Shown in pieces: positions 1 to 9,419 of a DNA stretch of 64,000 nt (positions are counted from its first letter, which is position 1; every line of letters starts with the position of its first letter). Under the pieces are notes generated by a model. The model was not told where the DNA came from. It searched no databases and saw nothing but the letters and a program-made list of their open reading frames with translations. Made by a program: the position numbers and the translations under genes. The stretch is taken from contig NZ_WTYB01000001.1 in NCBI RefSeq assembly GCF_009828055.1, forward strand, positions 137,173 to 201,172, in the 5' to 3' direction. The stretch is from Erythrobacter ramosus. Lineage in GTDB: Bacteria > Pseudomonadota > Alphaproteobacteria > Sphingomonadales > Sphingomonadaceae.

Positions 1-762
1 GTCGAAATCGCCCCCCTGATCGATCAGGGCACCAGCATCGGTCACTGCATAGCTTTGTACGCGATATGGCCTGAGGTGGTCAGGCGTTAAATTGAAGTAA
101 CTGCCATGCATTTTCAGCGGCTTGAAGATGTGCTTATCAATATAGGCGACATAGGGTTCATGACTCACCGCCTCAATCACCTGACCCAGCACCGCATAGC
201 CGAGGTTCGAATAGCTGTATTTGCTGCCGGGCTGAAATTCGATCTCCGTGTAAGGAAACATCGCCTCTATTTGGGCGTAACTCGGCGGCTCAAAGGGCTC
301 CCAGCCCTTCCCTGCATTCCACGGCCATGTAGTGTTACGTAAGCCTGCGCTGTGCGTCAGAAGATCGCGCAGCGTGATCGTTTCTATTTTGCCATATGGA
401 TTGTATATCTTTCCGAAATTCGGGACGTAGCGCACCACCGGATCGTCGAGCTTCAGGAGTCCTCTGTCGCGCAACTGCATTATTGCAATCGAAGTGAATG
501 TCTTGGTGACAGAGCCCCAGTGGTAGATCGATTTGAGGTCAGTTGGACGGTTGGTGGTAATGTCGTCCACCCCAAAGTTAGCAGCCGCGATAACCTTGCC
601 ATCGCGGAGCAGCACGGTCGTCGAGGCGACGACGTGTTCCTCCCTCAGCTTCGCCTGATATCGAACTTGTGCTTCGTTCCAGAGCGATACGGCGGGATCT
701 TTCCCCATCGCCGGTGCGGCAACTAGGATGGCCATAACAAAAAGCAGGCGCAACAGGATCAT
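1..762 (-). CDS. Serine beta-lactamase-like hydrolase, partial (C-terminus outside window)
   Basis: The protein starts with a hydrophobic signal peptide (about residues 1-20) and continues off the left edge, so only the first 254 residues are present. The penicillin-binding/class C fold is shown by the SVTK tetrad (Ser84, Lys87) and the YSN motif (Tyr184-Ser185-Asn186) in the usual order. Family members are periplasmic or secreted esterases, D-aminopeptidases or DD-peptidases; the exact substrate cannot be read from the sequence. The ATG overlaps the TGA of the upstream amidohydrolase gene (ATGA, 759-762), so the two are very likely co-translated. With a D-aminoacylase-like neighbour and several peptidases in the operon, a D-amino-peptidase role is plausible, but this is inference. 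Antibiotic resistance is not implied. Confidence 0.85.
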   Translation of the reverse strand, partial: MILLRLLFVMAILVAAPAMGKDPAVSLWNEAQVRYQAKLREEHVVASTTVLLRDGKVIAAANFGVDDITTNRPTDLKSIYHWGSVTKTFTSIAIMQLRDRGLLKLDDPVVRYVPNFGKIYNPYGKIETITLRDLLTHSAGLRNTTWPWNAGKGWEPFEPPSYAQIEAMFPYTEIEFQPGSKYSYSNLGYAVLGQVIEAVSHEPYVAYIDKHIFKPLKMHGSYFNLTPDHLRPYRVQSYAVTDAGALIDQGGDFD

Positions 763-2324
763 AGGCTCGGCAAACCCTTTCTGAGGACACGGCCACAAGG
801 TGGACCTTCGCGACCTTGATCGAGCGCGACGCTCCCCTCAAGCATCACCATCGCGATGCCCGAGGGCGTTGTGTCCGGTGCTGACCAAGTCGCGTTATCG
901 TTGACCTTGATCGGGTCGAAAATGACGAGATCAGCCATAGCGCCCGAGCGGATCACACCTCGATCCTCCAAACCGATGATATCGGCCGCCAGTCCCGTCA
1001 TCTTGTGCACCGCTCGTTCCGTCGGCAGCCCGCGCTCACGAAACGTTTGGAGCGCGCGCGGAAACGTACCGAAGGCGCGCGGATGCCGCATACTGGGTGC
1101 GCCGTCGCTTCCAACGCCTGTATCAGGGGCTATGATGAAAACCTCTTGGACCTTGGCGTCGATGATGAAATGGGCCGCACCTGGCCCGCCATAGCCGTAG
1201 TCGATGACTGCCTGTGCTGCCGACACCCCTTTCTCAGAGCCGACCTGTGACAGCGTCTTGCCTGCGTCCGGACCGGTACCAATCAAGATCGCATCGGCGG
1301 TACCGCGCCGCTCAATCCGCGCGGCAATGTACGACATGGTTTCTTCACGACGCGTGGCTAATGCTGTGTCCCATGTCCTCGCGTCACTTATCCAGTCCGG
1401 ATAGAGCAGTGCCAGATTTCCGAAACCGGCATTGTACGGATAGGCGTCGGCCGTAACCTTGACACCTCGCCGTCGGGCACCGCGCAGCTTCTCGATTATT
1501 CGCACGGCCTGTAATGGATCATGACCATAAACGATCTTGAGGTGAGACGCGTGCACCCGAGCCTTGCGTCCCTGCGCTATCAATTCGTCGATTGACCCAT
1601 CGATGCGATCGCTGTCCTCACTGCGCAAGTGGCTCATCACAACGCCGCCACCAGCGCCGACAATCTCCGCGAGTTCCACCAGTTCGTCCAACGGTGTGAA
1701 GCGACCGGGTTCATATTCAAGCGCGGTGCTCATTCCAAACGCCCCTGCCGCCATATCCTCGCGCAGCAACGCAATCGCCGCGCCAAGCTGCTGCGGCGTC
1801 GCCTGGAGCGCGAACTTGGCGCCGGATCGCATGCGATTGGTCCCATGACCCGACAAGGCTGCGACATGGACGTGCGACCCTTGAGCCGCTACGCGCTGCA
1901 TCCACTGGGGCAAAGTGATCCCGTCATCAAAGAACGGGCCGGGCGTGCGCCCATCCTGCCCCACAACGATTGTTGTCACGCCCTGCCGTAGCGAAGCAAG
2001 TTGCGGCCCTTCCAGCGGGTCGCCGTGGGCATGTAGATCGATGAAGCCGGGAGCGACGATCATGCCAGTGGCATCGATTACTCGGTCAGGTGTTTCCGGC
2101 ACGTGGCGCGGATCGCGAACGTGGAGTATCCGCCGTCCTCGCACGACAATTGTCGCATCGCGTAGCGGACCTCCGCTTCCGTCGGCGATCCGCCCACCGG
2201 AGATCACCGTCAAAGGTTCCGATTGCATCGCCAGCGCTGAACCGCCCGCCAACGCCGCCAGCACCCCCGCCCCGAAGGTCCGACGGCTCATCGCAAGTGG
2301 CGCGGCAGATGGGCGCTTGGGCAT
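759..2324 (-). CDS. N-acyl-D-amino-acid deacylase (D-aminoacylase) family amidohydrolase
   Basis: A 521-residue metal-dependent amidohydrolase. A twin-arginine-like leader (SRRTFGAG followed by a hydrophobic stretch) suggests export to the periplasm. The metal-binding HAHGD motif follows GFIDL, and SDG...HPRAFGTFPR near the C-terminus is typical of the D-aminoacylase subgroup. Family members hydrolyse N-acyl-D-amino acids or related N-acyl or dipeptide substrates. The gene begins directly after the TonB-receptor stop: a GTG at 2327 and an ATG at 2324 are both possible starts, and ATG is preferred here. Its TGA overlaps the ATG of the downstream serine hydrolase. The D-specificity is a family expectation and is not proven. 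Confidence 0.82.
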   Translation of the reverse strand: MPKRPSAAPLAMSRRTFGAGVLAALAGGSALAMQSEPLTVISGGRIADGSGGPLRDATIVVRGRRILHVRDPRHVPETPDRVIDATGMIVAPGFIDLHAHGDPLEGPQLASLRQGVTTIVVGQDGRTPGPFFDDGITLPQWMQRVAAQGSHVHVAALSGHGTNRMRSGAKFALQATPQQLGAAIALLREDMAAGAFGMSTALEYEPGRFTPLDELVELAEIVGAGGGVVMSHLRSEDSDRIDGSIDELIAQGRKARVHASHLKIVYGHDPLQAVRIIEKLRGARRRGVKVTADAYPYNAGFGNLALLYPDWISDARTWDTALATRREETMSYIAARIERRGTADAILIGTGPDAGKTLSQVGSEKGVSAAQAVIDYGYGGPGAAHFIIDAKVQEVFIIAPDTGVGSDGAPSMRHPRAFGTFPRALQTFRERGLPTERAVHKMTGLAADIIGLEDRGVIRSGAMADLVIFDPIKVNDNATWSAPDTTPSGIAMVMLEGSVALDQGREGPPCGRVLRKGLPSL

Positions 2325-2328
2325 CACC

Positions 2329-5300
2329 TCAGAATTGGGTGCTGACGCCTACGATGAACCGCCGGCCGATCGCATCGTAATTCGCACCATTGGCGACCAA
2401 TGGCAGATCCTTATCGAAGAGATTCTGCACATTCGCGCGAAGCACAAACTGCCGATCACTTTCACTGTTTATCGTATATGCGACAGACAGATCATGAGTG
2501 TCGTAGGAATCGATCCGACGGATTTCATAGAAATCAGGATCCGACTTGGCATTGACATCGAGGAAGGCCGACGAAACGTAGTTAACGGTCCACAACAACG
2601 AAAGGTTGCCGGTATCGTACCCAAGATTGAGGCGACCGCGGAATTTCTCCGCCCCGATCGTGTCGATGTTGTCCTCCAGCGTGACGCCGTCAGGCGACGA
2701 GTCGAAGTGGGTATTCCAGATACCAGAGCCGCCGATTGAGAATGATCCAATCCCGTTCAGGTCGAACTGGTAGCCAAGGTTCGCAGTAATCGCCGCGAAG
2801 CGGATTTCGCCAGCATTGACTGGGCCAGTACGATATCCACTCTGTGTCTGGAAATTGGTTCCACGCGTAAACAGATTACAGTTGAAGTTGTTCGGGAAAT
2901 CACTGCTATCGTAACACAAACGTGTAGCAGAGCTAATGCTCGAAAGGCGAATAGTGTTCTTTAAGTTGATAACGTTGTAATCAACCGATCCCGAAAGTCC
3001 GCGAAGAAGTTTCGGCGAAATCGCCGCACCGACGTTCCAGGAATTCGCAATTTCGTTGTCCAAATCGGGGTTACCCGACTGTGTGCCGGTGCGCGGGAAA
3101 AAGCTCGGGTTGAATGTATTCAGGAAGGTTAAGGCAGATGCGGCATCCGGTCGAACGCCGCGCGCGATGACAGCCGAGATGCAGTTCGCCTGGCGCGTAG
3201 CATTCTGCCGGAACTGGCTTCGGCCACAGACATCAGGAATGTTGCCGGTAACCGCTTGATCCCCCGAGAAAAGCTCAGCGATCGACGGCGCTCGCACCGA
3301 GCGCGTTGCGTTTGCGTGCACCACCAAACCCGGCGTCACTGTCCACCGCCCACCAGCGGTCCAGATCACATCACGCCCCGCGACAGTGTTGTCGAGGTAT
3401 CGCGCAGACCCTTCCAGCTCGAGCTTGTAGGTCAACGGAATGTCCATGTCCGGGCCGATCAGCGGAACGACCGCCTCGGCATAAATTTCCTTTGACGTGA
3501 ACGAGCCACCAACATTGGCGGACGCCGGAATGCCGATTGGCGTCCCGAGATTGCCCGACCCGAAGACATAACTGCCCGCCGCTGAAGCTGCGTCCACCGC
3601 GTAGCGGGATTCCTCGCGGCGGATCTCGAAACCGGCCCCTGCCTTGACGGGCCCGCCAGGCAAATCGAAGAGGAAGCCTTCGATATTGCCTTGGACGAAT
3701 TGCTGCTGGATCTTGGAGCGGAAGATGGCATCATCAGTGATATAGTCGCGCACTGCAGCAGGATTTGTAGTGCCGAACGGATTGAACGGCAGGCAGCTCC
3801 TGTCGACCCCGGTGGCGCGCGAGCGGCAGGTTATCAGCTGCGTACCAGCAGAATTGATATAGCCGCCTCGCGACGCGTCGAAAGCGAAGTTGGCGAAGGA
3901 GAAACCTGCCGGCAGATTGGTCGTCAATGGATCGATTAATACCCCCGACCCGTTCCCGTTGGCGATCACTACGTCTTGAGCGCGGTCCAGATTTGTACCG
4001 ATCATCGAGCGGCGGCGCACGGTGCGGTCAGTCTGCCCGTAACTGTAGCTGAGGTTCCATGAGAATTCACGAGCACCCAAGGAAAGGTCCCCGGCCAGCT
4101 CTGCAACCGCACTCCTGGATGTCGCTTCGGAATGAAGATCAGGGCTGCCGATGTCGGACAAAATTCGCCCGAGATTGAACGTGCTTCCGGGGATTTGGCT
4201 TGCGATCAGCGTCCGGTCGGCCGCGGCAAGGAACGGAGACTGCGTCGGCACGGTCAGCAGGTCGAAAAAGTCGCCCGGATCGCCGATGGCGGTCGCATCG
4301 ACATGCGAATAATTTGCGCGGATGTTTGCTCGCAACGATGGCGAGAATTCATAGCTTCCCAACGCTCCGAAGGTGTAGCGCTCAGATGGGTTTCGCAGCG
4401 CCGTCGCGTCACCGTAGCGGAAGGTCTGCCCGCCATCATAGGGAATGCCCGCAGAGAGCAAGGGCGACGCCGAATCCGCCGGCGCTACACCCAGCGGAAT
4501 CGGTTGAAGCGTGCCACTGGCGTTGAAGCCAACGGCTTGGCCTGAAGCGTTAGTCACAAAAAACGTCGGGTCTGGGAAAAACAACCCGACGAGCTGCGAC
4601 GGGACGCCAAAATATGAAAGACTGGGGAATGCGTTGTTTCGGACCAGCACATTGGTCGGCGTGCCGCTACCACTCAGCAGCAGCAAGTTTGCCGACGTGT
4701 CGGGACGCTGGCTACCCAGAAGTGTGTCCTGTTTTGTGTATTCACTGGTGAGCGTGATGTTGCCACGGCCCCCGTCAAAATTGGCGCCAAACACAGCACC
4801 AATTCGCTGCGTGCCCGCATCACCTTGCTCGGAGAGCCCCGCCTGCGCATCCACCGCAAGGCCAGTGAAATCGCGCTTCAGGACCAGATTGACAGTACCA
4901 GCAATCGCGTCTGACCCGTAAATCGGCGCGCCGCCGACAGTGATCACCTCAATGCGCTCGATCAACACATTCGGGATGGTGTTCACATCGACTTGCAGAC
5001 CGTTTATGCCGCCAGCGCTCGAAGACGCCGATGACACTGCACGTTTGCCGTCGATCAGCGTCAACGTCCGATTGGAGCCGAGCCCGAGCAAGTTTGGAAA
5101 AGTTGCACCGACATCGCCTTCGTCCTGCCTGCCCGCACGGCTGTCCAAGCCCGCTGTGAAGAGCGGATTGTCGCGCAACGCCTCGCCGACGTTCTGGAAC
5201 CCGCGCGTGCGGATGTATTCCTTGGTGTCGACCACCAGTGGCTGAAGCGAGTCGACTGCGGATCGCGCAATGCGGGAACCAGTGACAACGATCTCGATCG

Positions 5301-5652
5301 GTTCGGACGCGGGCTCCGGTTCGGTAACCTCGACGCTTACCTTTGCCGTTTGCCGAACTAAAACCAAGGCGCCATCGGCTCCGCGCCGAACAGCCAGCGG
5401 CGTATCGGCGATCAGCGCCTTTAGTGCTGCCTCGACATTCGGCGCATTCTTGACGCCCTTAGTCCGAAGACTGCGGATATCGTCGCTGCGATAAATCAGC
5501 TGTGTTCCGGATTCGCGAGCCAGCAGATCGAGCGCTTGCTGCATCGTTCCGGCAGGAACCGAAATGGGACGCTCTTGAGCTGCAGCCGGTTGCGCCAAGC
5601 AAACAATCGCTGTCGTCGCCATCAAAACTGACGCGGATTTCAAGAATGCCAT
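2329..5652 (-). CDS. TonB-dependent outer-membrane receptor with N-terminal STN signalling domain
   Basis: About 1107 residues. Residues 1-26 form a Sec signal peptide ending in AAAQ. Residues 27-101 match the secretin/TonB short N-terminal (STN) domain used by transducing receptors. A TonB-box/plug start (EIVVTGSRIARS) lies near residue 120, and a long beta-barrel ends in the expected terminal Phe. The start at 5652 was chosen because it places the signal peptide correctly; an in-frame upstream Met at 5715 adds 21 residues that do not fit. The STN domain would contact the FecR-like protein encoded just upstream, giving ligand-dependent activation of the ECF sigma factor. The ligand is unknown; the neighbours (peptidases, D-aminoacylase) point to a peptide rather than a plain siderophore. 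The gap to fecR is 73 bp. Confidence 0.93.
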   Translation of the reverse strand: MAFLKSASVLMATTAIVCLAQPAAAQERPISVPAGTMQQALDLLARESGTQLIYRSDDIRSLRTKGVKNAPNVEAALKALIADTPLAVRRGADGALVLVRQTAKVSVEVTEPEPASEPIEIVVTGSRIARSAVDSLQPLVVDTKEYIRTRGFQNVGEALRDNPLFTAGLDSRAGRQDEGDVGATFPNLLGLGSNRTLTLIDGKRAVSSASSSAGGINGLQVDVNTIPNVLIERIEVITVGGAPIYGSDAIAGTVNLVLKRDFTGLAVDAQAGLSEQGDAGTQRIGAVFGANFDGGRGNITLTSEYTKQDTLLGSQRPDTSANLLLLSGSGTPTNVLVRNNAFPSLSYFGVPSQLVGLFFPDPTFFVTNASGQAVGFNASGTLQPIPLGVAPADSASPLLSAGIPYDGGQTFRYGDATALRNPSERYTFGALGSYEFSPSLRANIRANYSHVDATAIGDPGDFFDLLTVPTQSPFLAAADRTLIASQIPGSTFNLGRILSDIGSPDLHSEATSRSAVAELAGDLSLGAREFSWNLSYSYGQTDRTVRRRSMIGTNLDRAQDVVIANGNGSGVLIDPLTTNLPAGFSFANFAFDASRGGYINSAGTQLITCRSRATGVDRSCLPFNPFGTTNPAAVRDYITDDAIFRSKIQQQFVQGNIEGFLFDLPGGPVKAGAGFEIRREESRYAVDAASAAGSYVFGSGNLGTPIGIPASANVGGSFTSKEIYAEAVVPLIGPDMDIPLTYKLELEGSARYLDNTVAGRDVIWTAGGRWTVTPGLVVHANATRSVRAPSIAELFSGDQAVTGNIPDVCGRSQFRQNATRQANCISAVIARGVRPDAASALTFLNTFNPSFFPRTGTQSGNPDLDNEIANSWNVGAAISPKLLRGLSGSVDYNVINLKNTIRLSSISSATRLCYDSSDFPNNFNCNLFTRGTNFQTQSGYRTGPVNAGEIRFAAITANLGYQFDLNGIGSFSIGGSGIWNTHFDSSPDGVTLEDNIDTIGAEKFRGRLNLGYDTGNLSLLWTVNYVSSAFLDVNAKSDPDFYEIRRIDSYDTHDLSVAYTINSESDRQFVLRANVQNLFDKDLPLVANGANYDAIGRRFIVGVSTQF

Positions 5653-5725
5653 CTTATCGAATACCCCCGGTAAAGTTATTGCCCCTAGGAAGCTAGGACG
5701 GCCTAAGGCGAACAATCCGGTATCG

Positions 5726-6679
5726 TTATTCTGAGACGGTGATTTGCTGATCGGTTTTGGTAACTTTCAGACCGTATGCGTCTCGCAAAAGGTTAGCGAA
5801 ACCGTCGACATTCGTTGCTCTGAAACGGCCGCCGATCCGCATCGCGGCAGTCTTTGGTGAGGCAATGACAAGTTGCTGCCGGTTGTAGCGATTGAATTCG
5901 CTGGCAACTTCATCAAGCCTGGCTTCATCGAACGCAAGCATCCCATCGCGCCAGCTCAATCGATGGGCGACCGCCACTGGGTTGCTCGATACAATGACCT
6001 GCGCCGCTCCCCGCGCATTCGCCATGCTACCCTGCCTGAGCGTAACCACTTCAGCGTCCTTGTCAGCGATCGAGCTGACCTCGACCTCACCTTCCTCGAC
6101 CACGACGCTTATGTCGGAGTTGCTGGTCCGCACCGAAAAGCGCGTGCCCACATCGACAATTCGGCGGTTTCCAGCAAAGACAATGAAGGGGTTAGCGGCG
6201 TCGTGACGGACGTCGAAATAGGCTTCGCCCTCGTCGATCCAGATTGAACGCCGGGTCGAGTCAATCCGATAACGAACCTTGGTCAAGGGAGCGAGTTCAA
6301 GCGAACTGCCATCTGCAAGCGTGATCGTGCGGCGTTCGCCGATGCCGGTCGACGCGGTCGTAGGCATGGTGAACAACGCCATCGCAGCCGCTCCTGCCAT
6401 CGCGATTGCCACAATCGGAGCGGCTGCCTTGCGCACCAGACTCTTGGTCGGTTGCCAGCCTCGGAATGGCCGCCTCCATCTGCGCAACGGCCCGCCGCCT
6501 AGCGCAGCCAGTCGGTTCGCATTCGACCAAACATGATCGAGGCGCAGAAAAGCGATCCGGTTCGCACTGGATTCCTCCAACCATTCCGCGAATGCTGCCT
6601 GATCGTCGCTTGTCCACTCACCCGCATCTCGACGCGCGAGCCAGTCGGCGGCAGCCCGATCTTGATCCGTATCTCTCAT
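5726..6679 (-). CDS. FecR-family anti-sigma/sigma-regulator protein
   Basis: A 317-residue inner-membrane regulator. The cytoplasmic N-terminal domain (about 1-55, with WLARRDAGEWTSDDQAAFAEW) is the sigma-binding DUF4880-type region. A transmembrane segment lies at about 85-105, then a periplasmic FecR domain (GERRTITLADGSSLEL and WIDEGEAYFDV) and a C-terminal receptor-contact region. The start at 6679 makes a TAATG overlap with the sigma-factor stop, so the pair is translationally coupled. In the Fec paradigm the protein passes the signal from the loaded STN-containing receptor to the ECF sigma factor. Confidence 0.92.
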   Translation of the reverse strand: MRDTDQDRAAADWLARRDAGEWTSDDQAAFAEWLEESSANRIAFLRLDHVWSNANRLAALGGGPLRRWRRPFRGWQPTKSLVRKAAAPIVAIAMAGAAAMALFTMPTTASTGIGERRTITLADGSSLELAPLTKVRYRIDSTRRSIWIDEGEAYFDVRHDAANPFIVFAGNRRIVDVGTRFSVRTSNSDISVVVEEGEVEVSSIADKDAEVVTLRQGSMANARGAAQVIVSSNPVAVAHRLSWRDGMLAFDEARLDEVASEFNRYNRQQLVIASPKTAAMRIGGRFRATNVDGFANLLRDAYGLKVTKTDQQITVSE

Positions 6680-7254
6680 TACGGCCTCCGCCAACGATTG
6701 CGCCGCAGCCAAGCCGGCATCGCATCCTGTGACTTTCCCGCCGATCCTTCCGCCAAAGCGGCGGCGAGCGCACGCATGCCCTTCGACACCTGCCGCTCCA
6801 CTGTATCCTCCGTTATGCCCATCTTTTGCGCCACTTCGCGCTGCGAGAGACCTTCGATTTTACGCAAGGCAACAACTTCGCGGCATCGCGCGGGCAGCCT
6901 TTCGAGCGCCGCCGCGAAACGCTTCAAATCCTCCCTCGCGGATACGAGCTGATCGGCCAAGGGCTCGCGCGATGGAACGTTCAAAGCGTCAAGATCCTCC
7001 ACATAGACGATCGATACGACACGCGCATGCCGGATCCGGTCGGTCATCAAGTTCCTGGCAATCATGTATACGAAAGGGCGCGTTTGCTGCGGTCGCTCGC
7101 GCATTCCCGCCTCATAGGCTCGGACCATCGTTTCCTGGCGAAGATCTGCCAGTTCATCCTTGTTGCCCCACGAACGGCGCAAATAGCGCATCAGTTCGGC
7201 TTCGAGTGGCAGCACCTGTTCCACAAACCAGCGATCCGTTTCGTCACGCGTCAT
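6679..7254 (-). CDS. ECF-family RNA polymerase sigma factor, FecI-like
   Basis: A 191-residue sigma-70 family factor. Region 2 (LMRYLRRSWGNKDELADLRQ and the following helix) and region 4 (GLSQREVAQKMGITEDTVER, a helix-turn-helix) are both clear. The start at 7254 overlaps the TGA of the peptidase gene (ATGA), and the stop overlaps the fecR start. It should direct transcription of the TonB receptor and downstream genes when the receptor is occupied. It is unusual in lying inside the operon, downstream of two peptidase genes, so peptidase and sigma expression are tied together. No promoter could be assigned. Confidence 0.92.
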   Translation of the reverse strand: MTRDETDRWFVEQVLPLEAELMRYLRRSWGNKDELADLRQETMVRAYEAGMRERPQQTRPFVYMIARNLMTDRIRHARVVSIVYVEDLDALNVPSREPLADQLVSAREDLKRFAAALERLPARCREVVALRKIEGLSQREVAQKMGITEDTVERQVSKGMRALAAALAEGSAGKSQDAMPAWLRRNRWRRP

Positions 7255-9419
7255 GCTGTGGACGCGCTCCACCGCCGCTCGACACTTCCGATCGCGAAGG
7301 CGTAATCGCGCGCCCATCGCGCGATTTGCCCCGCACGACTGGAATTGCCCGAATGACCCGCGTCATCGTCAAGCTGCATCACGATCAGTGAACGCGATGT
7401 TGATCGGGCCTGTAGGGCGGCGGTCCATTTCGCGGGCTGCCAGAAGGCAATGCGGGGATCGGCGACTCCGCCCGTGATTAACATCGGGGGGTAGGCCTTT
7501 GCCTCCACGTTCTGGTACGGGCTGTAACTTGCAATGTAATCATACGCGCGGACATCGGCGATCGGATTGCCCCATTCGGGAAACTCGGGCTGGGTCAGTG
7601 GTAGGTTGGGATCGATCATCGATCCGAGAACGTCCACAAAGGGCACCGCTGCCACTACCGCGCCCCACAGATCGGGACGCATGTTGACAACTGCTCCCAC
7701 CAACAGACCGCCCGCAGAACGACCGTAAGCGACGATCCGTCCTTTGCTCGTGTAGCGCAAATCAATGAGCCTCTCTGCGACTGCGATATAGTCCGTGAAG
7801 CTGTTCTTTTTCTTGAACGTGCGACCGTCCTGGAACCAGCGCCACCCCTTATCCGCCCCCCCGCGAACATGGGCCAGCGCATAAATCCAGCCGCGATCGA
7901 CTAAGGAAAAATAGCGGGATGAGAAACTCGGATCGGTATTCACGCCATAGGCACCGTAGCCTTCAAGGTAGAGGGGCGCACTGCCATCGAGCTTCGTATC
8001 GCGGCGGGCAAGGATTGTGATCGGCACTTTTTCGCCGTCTTTGGCTGTGGCGAAAAGTCGGCGCGTGATGTAATCTTTCGGATCAACCCCGCCGACAACG
8101 CGCTTGCGCGTCAGCGTCCGGCGGCCCGTATTCAAATCTTGCGCAAACCAGTGCTGCGGGGTTGCCATCGATGAATAGATAAACAGCAATTCGTTGTCGG
8201 CGTAAGAACTGGCGTTGAGGGGGCTCAGCATTACGGTGTCCTCATCGAATGCGATCGGGGTCTCCTGAAGCGTTTCGCGCGCGATAATCACCATTCGGTT
8301 CGACGCATCCACCCTATCGACCCGAACTAGAAAGTCGCGAAACGCCATAATGCGATCGATGTTGACGCCCGCCGGTGGCACAAACCAAGGTCGCCAGATA
8401 TTCGGTGCCGTCTCGTCCGCCCACATCAACTTGAAATCATTTGCACCGTCGGCATTGGTGTGGATGACGAAGCGATCTTCCCAGTGTTCCACGCGGTAGC
8501 GAACACCGACCTGCCGCGCCTTCACAAGTTGCGGTACCTCGGTCGGTCGATCTGCGGGGATCAGATACACCTCGGAGGTTTCCTGATTGCGGACGCCCAA
8601 GGCCAAATATCTTCCTGAGCGACTGCGCGCGGTGGCCAGAAACATGCCGGGGTCTGTTTCTGCATGCACTGTAACTGTTTCGCCATTCGCGACGGCGGTA
8701 CGGGCAATCCTCGTATGGACGCCTTTATCGTCCTGGTAGACCCAGAAGATCCATTCGGAATCGCCGGAAAACACGAAATCTTGGGTCGCCCCCGCGATCC
8801 CATGATTCCTGACTTCGCCAGTCGAAGTGTTCTTCAAGAAGATATCGTAGCGCTCATCGCCGACCACATCGACTGCCCAGGCGATCCAACGATGATCGGG
8901 GCTGTGGATTACGTCGAACACGTCGAAGTATTTTTGCCCGGCAGCAAGGGCGACAACGTCCAGCAGGAGTTCCGCATCACCGCCACTTACCGCTTTGCGG
9001 AAGTATCTCGCGTAGTTCTCTCCCGCAGCTACCTCCTGATAATACAGCCACTCTCCGTCACGCACCATGTTGGGTGCTTCAGCGGCCGGGACCCGGCGCT
9101 CCATGTCCCGGGCGATGTCCGCCTGAAGCTCCTTCACTGCAGAGAGAACATCTGCGCCGTATTGGTTCTCGGCGTCGATGAAAGCTTGCATCTCAGGCTT
9201 GAGGGGTGATCCGTCCCGCAGCATTGCTGGCCAGCGATCGTCTTCCATCCAGCTGTATTCGTCGACCCGAGTTCGACCATGCAGCATGAATTCTCGCCGT
9301 TCGCGCCGCGCAAGCGGGGGCACCATCGGCACAGCGCCGCGTGCCGCAGCCGGCAGCAGTGCACAAATTGCAGCCGCACTTAGCAGTGAACGGCGCGAAA
9401 GAGAGAGTTTGTCAGTCAC
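7251..9419 (-). CDS. S9 family prolyl oligopeptidase / oligopeptidase B-like serine peptidase
   Basis: A 722-residue peptidase with a signal-like N-terminus (SRRSLLSAAAICALLPAAA), suggesting periplasmic location. An N-terminal beta-propeller region is followed by an alpha/beta hydrolase domain. The nucleophile is Ser568 in GRSAGGLL, a signature of the oligopeptidase B branch, and the catalytic His is likely His689 in DDAGHSG. The family cleaves short peptides after basic or Pro residues. The start is GTG, overlapping the TGA of the M13 peptidase gene (GTGA). The isopeptidases of lasso-peptide clusters are also S9-fold, but no lasso precursor or B/C maturation genes are visible here. Confidence 0.9.
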   Translation of the reverse strand: MTDKLSLSRRSLLSAAAICALLPAAARGAVPMVPPLARRERREFMLHGRTRVDEYSWMEDDRWPAMLRDGSPLKPEMQAFIDAENQYGADVLSAVKELQADIARDMERRVPAAEAPNMVRDGEWLYYQEVAAGENYARYFRKAVSGGDAELLLDVVALAAGQKYFDVFDVIHSPDHRWIAWAVDVVGDERYDIFLKNTSTGEVRNHGIAGATQDFVFSGDSEWIFWVYQDDKGVHTRIARTAVANGETVTVHAETDPGMFLATARSRSGRYLALGVRNQETSEVYLIPADRPTEVPQLVKARQVGVRYRVEHWEDRFVIHTNADGANDFKLMWADETAPNIWRPWFVPPAGVNIDRIMAFRDFLVRVDRVDASNRMVIIARETLQETPIAFDEDTVMLSPLNASSYADNELLFIYSSMATPQHWFAQDLNTGRRTLTRKRVVGGVDPKDYITRRLFATAKDGEKVPITILARRDTKLDGSAPLYLEGYGAYGVNTDPSFSSRYFSLVDRGWIYALAHVRGGADKGWRWFQDGRTFKKKNSFTDYIAVAERLIDLRYTSKGRIVAYGRSAGGLLVGAVVNMRPDLWGAVVAAVPFVDVLGSMIDPNLPLTQPEFPEWGNPIADVRAYDYIASYSPYQNVEAKAYPPMLITGGVADPRIAFWQPAKWTAALQARSTSRSLIVMQLDDDAGHSGNSSRAGQIARWARDYAFAIGSVERRWSASTA

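Noticed and set aside
7251..9419. Lasso-peptide isopeptidase cluster
   Set aside because: The S9 fold, FecI/FecR and TonB receptor recall lasso loci, but no precursor, B-type protease or asparagine-synthetase-like cyclase gene is present, and the peptidase has oligopeptidase B motifs.
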